The notes under the pieces are model-generated. The model was not told where the DNA came from. It ran no database searches and saw only the letters and a program-made list of their open reading frames with translations. A stretch of DNA of 64,000 nt from Desulfovibrio sp. Marseille-P6017. Its GTDB lineage: Bacteria > Bacillota_A > Clostridia > Peptostreptococcales > Peptostreptococcaceae. Within the stretch, counting starts at the first letter, position 1. Each line of letters starts with the position of its first letter. Below are positions 51,836 to 61,364 of the stretch, piece by piece. The stretch is taken from NCBI GenBank assembly GCA_900604495.1, contig UWOR01000008.1:85266-149265 (forward strand), written 5' to 3'. A program made the translations under genes and the position numbers.

Positions 51836-52054
51836 ATGATAAATTCAAATAATAATAACTGTAGAAACAACAACAATAATAACAACAACAATTTTAGAAA
51901 TAGTAGCAATAACAATAATAACAACTGTAATAACAATAATAACAATAACAACAATAACAATAACTTTAGAAATAACAATAACAACAATAATAACAACAAC
52001 TTTAGAAATAATAGTAATAACAACAATAACAACTGCAATAACAATAATAGATAG
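51836..52054 (+). CDS. Poly-asparagine microprotein with regularly placed Cys and FRN
   Basis: A 72-residue protein that is about three-quarters asparagine, encoded by mixed AAT and AAC codons. Three cysteines and three FRN motifs interrupt the N runs (NNNNCRN, NNFRNSS, NNNNNNCNN). ATG at 51836 has GGAGGTGAT at ideal spacing, and a strong terminator follows, so it looks like a real gene. The antisense strand is open too but has no ribosome site. No family is recognised. PolyN tracts are aggregation- or amyloid-prone; a spore coat, surface or cysteine cross-linked scaffold role is only a guess. Confidence 0.75.
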   Translation: MINSNNNNCRNNNNNNNNNFRNSSNNNNNNCNNNNNNNNNNNNFRNNNNNNNNNNFRNNSNNNNNNCNNNNR

Positions 52055-52094
52055 TGCATTGCCTAAAAATCTAATAAGAATTAATTCTTATTTA

Positions 52095-52140
52095 AAAAGT
52101 GATAACAAAATAAAAGGTGATTTTGTTATCACTTTTAATA
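52095..52140 (+). terminator. Terminator of the poly-Asn gene
   Basis: Perfect 17-bp stem (52095-52111 with 52120-52136), 8-base loop, T-rich 3' arm. Confidence 0.8.
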
Positions 52141-52280
52141 CAAAATGATTACAACATCTTATTTCCATTCTATTAATTTTTTATTCAATTTTCTTCTCTG
52201 TAGTATTTACCTTTTGTTTATATAATATACCTTTTAACACTATGTAAATTTGGTAAGTTTATAAAATATATTTATAAAAA

Positions 52281-52325
52281 ATTAAAAGCAATAGGTAAAT
52301 TTAATAAATACCTATTGCTTTTAAT
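52281..52325 (-). terminator. Terminator of the amidohydrolase gene
   Basis: Perfect 17-bp stem (52281-52297 with 52309-52325), T-rich on the minus strand. Confidence 0.85.
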
Positions 52326-52332
52326 TTTTTAG

Positions 52333-53505
52333 CTAATTTTTAATACTTTTAGCTTCATAGACCACTTCACCATCAATTATAGTGTACATAGCCTTTGTAA
52401 ATACTTCCATTGGATTTCCATTAAAAATTGCAATATCCGCATCTTTCCCTATTTCAATACTTCCAACTCTATCTGATACATTACATATCTCTGCCGCATT
52501 TATAGTAATAGATTTAAGACCTTCTTCTACTCCTAAACCTTCTCTTGCTGCAAATCCTGCACAAATAGGCAAATCCTGTATTCTTGTGACTGGATGATCT
52601 GTTGTTATTGCTACTTTAACACCAGCTTTGTGTAATATTCCAGCTGTTTTAAAATCTAAATTTTGAGTTTCTATTTTATTTCTAACAGCTAATGATGGAC
52701 CAACTATTGCTGGAAATCCAGAATCTTTAATTTCATCTGCAATTAAGTGACCTTCTGTACAATGGTCTAAGGTTAATCTTATATTAAACTCTTTTGCTAT
52801 ACGAATTGCAGTTAAAATATCGTCTGCTCTATGTACATGTGCTTTAATAGGAATATCTCTATTAATTACAGGTAGCCAGCATTCTTTTCTAAACACTTTA
52901 TCAAAATTATCTCCATTTTTCATTGCATTTTGTTTATTTTGACTATATTGCTTAGCATTAAATAATTCTTCACGTAAAAGAGCTGCTACAGACATGCGAG
53001 TTGATGGAACCATATTTTTTTGATTATAGTTTGTTTTTATATTTTCTCCAAATGCAACCTTAATTGCTGCTGGTTCAAGTATAGTCATATTATCTATTAC
53101 TCTGCCATGAGTTTTAATGAATGCAAATTGTCCTCCTACTACATTTGAACTTCCAGGTCCGACCATAACCCCCGTGATTCCAGAAGTTATTGCAGTGTGA
53201 AAAGCAGAATCCATAACATTAATTCCATCTAATGCTCTTAAATATGGTGTGATGGGTTCATTTATCTCATTGCAATCATCACCTTCAAATCCTTTTCTTT
53301 CTTCTTTTATACCTATATGACAATGTGCCTCTATTATTCCAGGCATAACCCAGTAATTTTTTGCGTCTATTACTGTATAATCTTCATCAGTTATATCAAT
53401 ATTTTCGCCAATATCTATGATTTTTCCATCCTTTATTAAAATAGATCCGTTATCATATGTTTTACCACACATTGTCATTATTTTTCCGTTTTTTATTAAT
53501 AACAT
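52333..53505 (-). CDS. Amidohydrolase-family metal-dependent hydrolase (imidazolonepropionase-like)
   Basis: A 390-residue TIM-barrel amidohydrolase. Metal-ligand motifs are EAHCHIG, KAHVHR, LDHCTEGH and TTDHPV; an N- and C-terminal beta sandwich frames them (GSILIKDGKIIDIG, ADIAIFNGNPMEVF). The ATG at 53505 lies 10 bases from GGAG; another ATG at 53514 overlaps that site. It probably hydrolyses a cyclic amide or C-N bond in the cytoplasm; the substrate is unclear. A terminator-like hairpin lies about 80 bases upstream. Confidence 0.85.
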   Translation of the reverse strand: MLLIKNGKIMTMCGKTYDNGSILIKDGKIIDIGENIDITDEDYTVIDAKNYWVMPGIIEAHCHIGIKEERKGFEGDDCNEINEPITPYLRALDGINVMDSAFHTAITSGITGVMVGPGSSNVVGGQFAFIKTHGRVIDNMTILEPAAIKVAFGENIKTNYNQKNMVPSTRMSVAALLREELFNAKQYSQNKQNAMKNGDNFDKVFRKECWLPVINRDIPIKAHVHRADDILTAIRIAKEFNIRLTLDHCTEGHLIADEIKDSGFPAIVGPSLAVRNKIETQNLDFKTAGILHKAGVKVAITTDHPVTRIQDLPICAGFAAREGLGVEEGLKSITINAAEICNVSDRVGSIEIGKDADIAIFNGNPMEVFTKAMYTIIDGEVVYEAKSIKN

Positions 53506-53587
53506 TATTTTCATACTCCTTTATAAATTAGCTTATGTAATCTAACTTATTATTAAATAATCCTTATTTAATTTGTAAGTAAAGTTT

Positions 53588-53624
53588 AAAAAATAGTATA
53601 TACCTGTGATATATACTATTTTTT
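53588..53624. terminator. Terminator-like hairpin, possible amidohydrolase leader attenuator
   Basis: Perfect 15-bp stem (53588-53602 with 53610-53624), 7-base loop, ending in six A/T on each side. It is 170 bases beyond the nearest upstream stop and 80 bases before the amidohydrolase. Confidence 0.7.
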
Positions 53625-53797
53625 ATGATTTTAAATATAAAAATAGCTCCGTGGAAAGAATATAACCTTTTATATATAGGCTAATAGAATTAAAATGTTA
53701 TTTGGGTTTCTCAAAATATGATTACGAATATATTATTACAATCTTTTAGTTTATATTCAAATTCAATTAGCATTTTCTAATATTTATTTAATAGTAA

Positions 53798-53938
53798 TTA
53801 TTTATTAAACCAATCATTAGGAGAATTATTGAAGTAATTATGTGAGAATTCTATAACATTATAATCTTGAATACCATAAATTTTAAATGGTTCATTAGAT
53901 AAATAATTATCTACATTTTCAATAGATTCTACTTTCAT
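53798..53938 (-). CDS. Short YciI-like protein, probable C-terminal remnant
   Basis: A 46-residue frame (MKVESIENVDNYLSNEPFKI..., ending in NDWFNK) with GGAG 8 bases before the ATG. Reading upstream, the codons for SDGVFI continue the typical YciI beta-strand before the ATG and a stop lies 17 codons before it. The catalytic-type histidine half is missing, so this is likely a remnant rather than a working enzyme. Confidence 0.5.
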   Translation of the reverse strand: MKVESIENVDNYLSNEPFKIYGIQDYNVIEFSHNYFNNSPNDWFNK

Positions 53939-54013
53939 AATAAATACTCCATCACTTATATTTTTTAAGCCCAGATATTAGATTTATATTAAAATCAAAT
54001 ATCTTCAGACAAA

Positions 54014-54057
54014 AAATTAGAATTGCTAAGTTTTAAAAACTCAACAACTCTAATTTA
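54014..54057 (-). terminator. Terminator of the propeller kinase gene
   Basis: Imperfect long stem between 54014-54033 and 54037-54056, followed on the minus strand by TTTTTTGTC. It lies 40 bases after the original full-length stop. Confidence 0.8.
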
Positions 54058-54096
54058 TTAAATATATCATATATAAATTTATAATTTATTATAAAC

Positions 54097-57000
54097 TTAA
54101 ACTATACTATCATTGTTACATTCTATATTCTCGACTATATTTGGAATTCCTATAGTAAATCTACTGCCTTTATTAAGCTCACTTTCAAGTCTAATATATC
54201 CACCATGAAGCTCTACTATATATTTAACAAGTGTAAGACCTATTCCACTACTACTTGATTTTATAGCTCCTGTTCCATCTACTTATGAAAATCTTTTGAA
54301 TATAAATTCTTGATCTTCTTTTGATATGCCTATTCCTGTATCCTCTATAGTTATTTCAATGTTATCTTTAACTTCTTTTATATATACCTTTATCTCTCCG
54401 CCTTCTTGAGTAAACTTAACAGCATTAGCTAATAAATTTATTATACATCTTTCAATTTCGATTTCATCACAATATATAATTTTCTCTTCTATATCAGGGT
54501 CTACTGTAGGAGATAATCCTTTATCTTCTATAAATTTACTCATATTAAGAGCTGCTTCTTCAACTATATAAACTATATCATTATTTTTTTTATTAATTTT
54601 ATACTTACCTGTCTCTATTTTTGAACTATCTATAATATCATTTATTATTTTTAATAAGTTATCACAACTTTTACTTATAATATCCATATACTGATTAAGT
54701 TTTTCTTGTGTTATATTTTTACCTTGATTAAGTACATTTATTAACTGCACCGTTGAGGCTATAACATTTATAGGAGTTCTAAGCTCATGAGATAAATTCA
54801 CAAAATAATTATTTTTGAATTTTTCTTGCTCTATTACTTCTTTACTTAGCTTTTCATTTTCTTTTAATTGATTATTTAATTTCATTGTCTTTTGATCGAC
54901 TAAGCGATGTAATATTTTAACATAATTAAAAATATAAATAATTATTACAGCTGCTATAGATATATATATTATATGAGCTATAGGTGTCTTCCAAATAGGA
55001 TTTTTTACTTTTATATTTATATTTGTTTCACTTGTTAGATTACCATGTCCATCTCTTGCTCTTAATTTCAAAGTATATTTACCAGGTTCTAAGGATTCCA
55101 AATTTAAACTGCTTCTAGAATCAACATATACCCAATCTGAGTCCATCCCTTCAAGCATATATTCGTATGTTGTAGTATTTAAATTTTCATAATTAGGTAA
55201 AAAGTAATTAATATATAAATCTTTATAATTATATTCTAATGTTATTTCATTTCCATCATATACAATTTTGTTTTTCCCTATAAAAATGTCACCAACTACT
55301 ACTTCATTTTTATTCATCTTATAATCATCTAACTCATCAGGGTTAAAATATGTACATCCTTCTGTACTACCAAATATAATAATTCCATTTTCTAGCTTTA
55401 TACTTGTATTTAAATTAAATTGATATCCATATAACCCATCCATTTTTGTAAATTTTCTAAAAGTACCTTTTTCTATATCAAATTTATTTAAACCTTTATT
55501 TGTACTTATCCAAATATCACTATAATCATCAATTATAATTGAATTTATAAAGTTATTAGTTAATCCATGTGCAGTTGTATAAGAAGTAAATTTATCTGTT
55601 TTTATATCAAGTTTACTAATACCTGTATTTGTTCCTATCCATAAATCCCCTGAATTATCAAAAGTCATACAGTTTATATAATCATTAATTAAAGAATCTT
55701 CTGTGGATGAATTATTGCTATATATCTTTATAATTCCTTTTTCTTTATGGTATTTAATTAATCCTGTATCAATTCCACCTAACCAAATAATATTTTTATC
55801 TTCCTTATCCTCTAGTATGTACTTTACACAACCTGAGTTAACTCCAATATTATTCATACTTTCACTATAATATGTTTTTTCTTTAGTATTTATGTTATAA
55901 GAATAGAAATCAGTTGTAGTTGCTACCCATATATTTTCTCCATCATTATATATATAGCTTAATTCCGAAGAGTAATCATCCTTAATTAGTATTTCTTTAT
56001 ATGAATTTTTTTTGTATTAAAAGCTATTAGTTCTTTATTGGTTACTATAAGGATATATCTATTATCTATTTTAAATAAATTTTTTATATATCTATCACTT
56101 AAATTAAAATCTTCTTCTTCATACATTATCTTTTTACAATTTCCATTTTTTGAATCATATATATATATTCCTTTAAACTTACTAGCTACCCATATATCAC
56201 CATTATGTTCTAAAATAGATACTATATTTTTATCTTCTACTTTATTAATATAATTAAACATAATATCGTCATTTAATATATTTACACCTTTATCTGTACC
56301 AATCCATATTGTACCGTTAAAATCCTCATAAAAGCAATTTATAACATTACTTGAAATTGAATTTTTAATATTAATATCTTTTTTATATAATTCAAAAATA
56401 CCCTTACTTTTTGAATACTTGATTGCACCATTACTACTAGATAACCATGTATTATTCTCACTATCAGTAAATATAATATTATTATAAAATCTTATTTCAT
56501 TATCTTTAAAAATATAAATATCATTTATAATATTTTCTTTTATATTATATTCTTTTACACCTGAGCTATTAATCATATATAATTTATCTTTTTTATCTTC
56601 TCTTATGTTGTACATGTAAATACCTTCCTTAGTTGCTATCCACATATTACCTAAATTATCTTTTGATATGTAAGAAACAAATAATCTATCTTTATATCTT
56701 TTATCTTCATTTTTATATATTTTTAAATCTTCGCTTATTGTGTTAATTCCTTGTTTAGTTCCAACCCATAAATAATTATCTTCCCCTTCTTCTAAACAAG
56801 TTATTGATGAACTAATTAATGAATTTGGATTATCCGGATCATGATAAAAAGCTTCAATAGTTTCATTTTCAATATCAATTTTCATCAAACCATTTTCTGT
56901 ACCAACCCACATGATATATTCCTCATAACTACTTTTTAGTAATGAGGTTATTTTTAATTCACCTAGTTTGTATTTATCATCTCTATCCTTCATCCTTATA

Positions 57001-57353
57001 ATAGTATCTGTATCTGTATCTAACAAATCTAATCCATGATCTGTAGCTATCCATATATTCCCATTACAATCTTCTTCTATGTCAGTTATATATGTTGAAC
57101 TTAAAGTATTTTCATCCCCAGAAATACAATTATATATTTTTATATTTTCACCATCATATCTATTAAGTCCATCTTTTGTTCCTATCCACATATATCCTTT
57201 ACTATCTTGAAAAATTGATGTTATATCTTCGTTTGATAGACCATCATCAATGGATATATTCTCAAATTTTGCATTACTTAATATTTCTGCATATGATTTT
57301 ATAGGTAATAGAATATTAAGTAAAATAATTAATATAAAAACTTTTAATCTCAT
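54097..57353 (-). pseudogene. Two-component regulator-propeller histidine kinase, frameshifted and truncated
   Basis: Once about 1,085 residues: signal peptide (ending KSYAE), repeated propeller strands with (D/E)G-NIWIGT-x-GL motifs, a Y_Y_Y domain, one membrane segment (PIAHIIYISIAAVIIIYIF), HisKA (FVNLSHELRTPI) and ATPase domain. The N-terminal frame ends at 55986 after a T8 run (56006-56013); one more base joins it to the rest. A TAA at 54283-54285 interrupts KRFS-VDGTGAIK, where family members have Gln (CAA), removing the last ~62 residues with the second ATPase glycine box. No response-regulator domain is attached. Confidence 0.88.
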
Positions 57354-57527
57354 ACTTTTTTAACCCCACATTATTAAACTTACTATATATTCAAAACATT
57401 CTCTCTTATAAGATTCTACTTTATTTGTCTTAATTTAATTTAAAATTGTCGTTAAATGACTTTTTTAGTATCTAAATTGTACTTCTTCTACTTTGTTATG
57501 TTGTTAAAGTTTATATTAATTATATAA

Positions 57528-57556
57528 AAAGATACCCTGCATGCTGAGTATCCCAC
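57528..57556 (-). terminator. Terminator downstream of the AgrC-like pseudogene
   Basis: GATACCC...GAGTATC hairpin with a T-rich tail on the minus strand. Confidence 0.65.
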
Positions 57557-57592
57557 TATTATCATTATATAGTTTTAATTTTATAATTATTT

Positions 57593-58882
57593 TTATTGTA
57601 TCATAATATATGTAGTAAATATGCTACCTTCATGTTTTCTATTTATATATCCATTGTACTTTTTTACTGTTCTATCTATTTGAATTATACCAATACCATT
57701 AATTCTTTTATCTTTTATAGTAACAAATTTTCCATTTACCTCATTTACATAACCATTAGTACTATTACTTATCTTAATTATTAATCCTTTATCTTCTGAA
57801 ACTATTTTTAAATCTATAAATTTATCTCCTTCAATAATATCACAAGCCTCTATAGAATTATCCAAAAGATTTCCTAGTATAGTACACATATCTAGATTAG
57901 TAATACTTATATTTGAATTTATTTTTATATCTAAATCTATTTTTATTTCCTTTTCTTTTGCCAATTTTACTTTACTTATTAATATTGAATTTATGGCTAC
58001 ATTTTCTGTATATATTTTGGGATCTAATCTATCAATTCTAGTATCGATTTCCCTTATATATGAAACAACTTCTTTTTTAGAGCTAATTTCTAATAGGCCT
58101 AAAATCATATTTATATGATTTTTAATATCATGCCTCCATCCTATTACTTCTGAATACATAGATTCTATTTCTTTGTTGTGTATTTCACGATCTAATTCCA
58201 TTTTTAATATAAATTTTTCTTCCATCTCTTTTGATAATATATTTAAAATATATATCGATAGTAACTGAATAATATATAAGCTAATTATAATAATAGCCAC
58301 ATTTAGATTCGTTTTTCTTAAATATTTAATTAAATCAATCTGAACTATAAATATTAATATATGGTTTAAAATAAAATTAGCCCCCTGTAAGCAATATTTT
58401 ATCTTTTATATATCCTATAAGATTCATGTTGTCTATTAATTTAAATGTGAATAAAAACTGAAAAAAACCTATTAGTAATCATTGCTAGCTTCTCTTATAA
58501 CTTAAGTTTATCATTAGCTCAATTAATGTTACATTAAATAATTTTGAAAATATCATATACCCTATAAAAGAATTCATTAATATGGTACTAATATAAAATG
58601 AAAAAAAAAAATTTTCTGGCAATCTACCTCTTCTAAATAGTAAAGGATAAATTAATATTAATATGGGTAAGTAGAAATAAATAATTATTTATAACTATCC
58701 ATATTAAAAATAAGATTATTTATATTTAATGAAGATATTAATGTATAAAATATAATCATAATTACTGTGTTAAATCTACTATATTTTTCATTTTTAGGCT
58801 GCAAATTTTTATTAAAGAAATATATTAATATATTTGCACCTATAAAATCTCCTAATTTTTCAATCAAGTATAAATCAGTCAT
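57593..58882 (-). pseudogene. AgrC-like GHKL histidine kinase, decayed
   Basis: The C-terminal third (to 57593) is intact and carries the His motif GWRHDIKNHINM and the ATPase motif LGNLLDNSIEAC. Upstream, pieces corresponding to the paralog at 59139-60455 appear in different frames (LIYPLLFRRGRLPENF; IGYIKDKILLTGG; LNHILIFIVQID), separated by several stops. The N-terminal piece 58882-58685 matches the paralog start (IYFFNKNLQPKN). At least three frameshifts make this a true pseudogene. Confidence 0.9.
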
Positions 58883-59032
58883 AAATCTATCTTAATCCTT
58901 ATTTTTTTAATCTAATCTTTAAAACACTACTTGTACTTTTAACTTATTTATATTTCTGAATTAAAGTCAAATATAAAAACTTTATGGTAATTTTTTACAA
59001 TAGCATCACTTTATACTATATCAAACCAAATA

Positions 59033-59063
59033 AAAAAAATCTACAGTTACATTAAAACTGTAG
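59033..59063 (-). terminator. Terminator of the AgrC-like gene
   Basis: CTACAGTT (59041-59048) pairs with AACTGTAG (59056-59063), followed by eight T on the minus strand. Confidence 0.85.
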
Positions 59064-59138
59064 TTTATTTGTCTTATAGTTTAAATAATTTATATCTATG
59101 TAATTTATTAATAATTTGCTAAATATTAAATATATAAA

Positions 59139-60455
59139 TTAATCTTTATATTGTATCATCATATATGTTGTAAATATATTATTTTCATGTTTTCTATTGA
59201 TATATCCATCATATTTTTTTACTATATTATCAATCTGTATTAAACCTACACCGCTTATATCATTATTTTTTGTAGTTAAAAACCTTCCATTTACTTCATT
59301 TACAATACCATTCGTATTATTGCTTATTTTTATCACTAATCTACTATGTTCCGAAACGATTTTTAAATTAATAAATCTATATTCCGAAATAGTGCTCCCT
59401 GCTTCAATTGAGTTATCTAATAAGTTTCCTAAAATAATACATATATCGATGTTAGAAATTTTTATTTCTGCATTTATACTTAGCTCTAAATTTATATTTA
59501 TATTTTTTTCTTCTATAATTTTCATTTTACTAGCTATTATAGAATTTATAGCTATATTATTTGTATATATATTTTTATCTAATTTACTAATATTAGAATT
59601 TATTTCATTTATATATGAAAGAGCTTCTTCTTTTGTTCCTATTTCTAATAAACCTGTAATCATACTTATATGTTTTTTTAAATCATGCTTCCATCCCATC
59701 ATTTGCTTATACATATCTATAACCTCTTCATCATGTACTTTGCGGTCTAAGTTTATTTTTAATATGAATTTCTCTTCTATTTCTTTAGATAATATATTTA
59801 GTACATATACAGATAATATTTGTATTATGCATAATATAGATACAATGAATACCATCTCTCTATTAGCTATATATATTTTTTTTATTGAATTTATCTCTAA
59901 TACAAGAATCAATAACTGACTTAATATTAATACTATCCCACCTACATATAATATTTTATCTTTTATATATTTAATAAAATTTATAAAGTTAATATTATTT
60001 AAAAATATATAAACAAGTATAAACTGAATAGATTTATTAAATAAAATACTAAAACATTTATTATAACTAAAATAAATTATAGTATGAATTAATGGCAAAT
60101 TCAAAATATTTGATGTTAAAATAAATATTGTGAAAGAACACACTAGGTTTATACTAATATAAAATGAAGATAAAAAAAACTTTTCTGACAACCTTCCTTC
60201 TCTAAATAGAAGTGGGTATAGTAACACTAAACTATAATACCCCAAAACAAATAAGACTATTTTACCATCTTTAAGTTTATATAATATGCTATTCTGTTTA
60301 GTTGATGGTATAAAAAAATAAAATATAATTATAAGTATAGTATACAATCTAGTATATTTTTTATTTTTAGATGGCATTATTTTATTAAAAAAATAAATCA
60401 TCATAACTATATTTATAAAATTAAATAGTAAATCCATCTCATAAAAGTTATTCAT
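59139..60455 (-). CDS. AgrC-like GHKL sensor histidine kinase
   Basis: A 438-residue kinase with about six membrane segments in the first ~220 residues and a cytoplasmic GHKL kinase domain: His in MGWKHDLKKHIS, ATPase LGNLLDNSIEA and GVGLIQIDN. It resembles AgrC/VirS-type peptide sensors. It starts 21 bases after the AgrA-like gene at 60476-61183, so the two form one two-component system. No AgrD/AgrB pheromone genes are nearby, so its signal is unknown. Confidence 0.9.
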   Translation of the reverse strand: MNNFYEMDLLFNFINIVMMIYFFNKIMPSKNKKYTRLYTILIIIFYFFIPSTKQNSILYKLKDGKIVLFVLGYYSLVLLYPLLFREGRLSEKFFLSSFYISINLVCSFTIFILTSNILNLPLIHTIIYFSYNKCFSILFNKSIQFILVYIFLNNINFINFIKYIKDKILYVGGIVLILSQLLILVLEINSIKKIYIANREMVFIVSILCIIQILSVYVLNILSKEIEEKFILKINLDRKVHDEEVIDMYKQMMGWKHDLKKHISMITGLLEIGTKEEALSYINEINSNISKLDKNIYTNNIAINSIIASKMKIIEEKNININLELSINAEIKISNIDICIILGNLLDNSIEAGSTISEYRFINLKIVSEHSRLVIKISNNTNGIVNEVNGRFLTTKNNDISGVGLIQIDNIVKKYDGYINRKHENNIFTTYMMIQYKD

Positions 60456-60475
60456 AATTTTATATAAATCCTTTT

Positions 60476-61183
60476 TTAAGTGATATAAGTTATAAATGCA
60501 TCATTTATTTCTTTATATTTACCTCTACTTATAGGTATTTTAAATCCACTTTCTAATACTACATTACTTTTCGTTATCGACTTAATATATTTTAAATTTA
60601 CTATATATGACCTATGGCATCTAACAAAGTATTCATTTGGTAAGATTTCTTCCATTTCACTTATTTTCTTTCTTAACGTTATTTTTTCTGAATTTGTGTG
60701 AATATCTATATACGGAGAAAACATTATGCAATAATGTATTTCATTATAATCTAATTTTATGATATGTTTTGATGTATCTAAAATAATCATAGATGTTTCA
60801 CACTTATCACTTATCCTATTTAATGTTTTATCTAAACAGAATTGTAAATCTAATTTCTTTACTGGTTTCATTAGGTATTGTAATGCTCCAACTTTATATC
60901 CATGTAGTGCATATTTAAAAAATCCAGTTACAAATACAATATCCATGGTTTTATTTTTTTCTCTAATTATATTAGATAACTCAATTCCAGACATTTTGCT
61001 CAACTTTATATCCAAAAATATAATGTCATATTTGTTATAATCTGACCATTGAAATAAAAACGATTCTGCACTTGAAAAGTTGTCAATTAATATATTAATA
61101 CCTTTTTCATTGGCCCAATTTGTAATTTTACTATTAAGTAAGTCCATTTGTACCGCTTGGTCTTCACATATCGCTATCTTCAT
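60476..61183 (-). CDS. AgrA-like LytTR response regulator
   Basis: A 235-residue regulator: receiver domain with phosphorylated Asp58 (IIFLDIK), Lys in YLMKPV, and C-terminal LytTR DNA-binding domain (EYFVRCHRSYIVNLKYIKSI, SRGKYKEI). It binds paired LytTR sites upstream of targets. It is co-transcribed with the AgrC-like kinase at 59139. Confidence 0.92.
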   Translation of the reverse strand: MKIAICEDQAVQMDLLNSKITNWANEKGINILIDNFSSAESFLFQWSDYNKYDIIFLDIKLSKMSGIELSNIIREKNKTMDIVFVTGFFKYALHGYKVGALQYLMKPVKKLDLQFCLDKTLNRISDKCETSMIILDTSKHIIKLDYNEIHYCIMFSPYIDIHTNSEKITLRKKISEMEEILPNEYFVRCHRSYIVNLKYIKSITKSNVVLESGFKIPISRGKYKEINDAFITYIT

Positions 61184-61318
61184 AAATATAATCCACCTCT
61201 ACTTATTATTCCATTTTTCATCTCATTAAATATTAATTTCCTATATAATAATAAAACTAAATTTATTAAATGTAAAATTTATTTTATAATACATTATTAT
61301 TTTTAATTTAAATAAAAA

Positions 61319-61348
61319 AAATCATATTGATTTTAAACAATATGATTT
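61319..61348 (-). terminator. Terminator of the EAL gene
   Basis: AAATCATATTG (61319-61329) pairs with CAATATGATTT (61338-61348), T run on the minus strand. Confidence 0.85.
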
Positions 61349-61364
61349 CTCTAAATTATTTATT

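Noticed and set aside
51805..52059. Minus-strand Leu-rich open frame opposite the poly-Asn gene
   Set aside because: It is only the complement of AAY codons (poly-Leu), has no ribosome site, and the plus-strand frame has a good site and terminator.
53640..53720. Known riboswitch classes (purine, TPP, preQ1, cobalamin, c-di-GMP)
   Set aside because: Required core motifs were not found; kept only as an unexplained leader.
59197..59919. 240-codon plus-strand frame opposite the AgrC-like kinase
   Set aside because: The minus-strand kinase has all GHKL motifs; the plus frame has no start context or recognisable domain.
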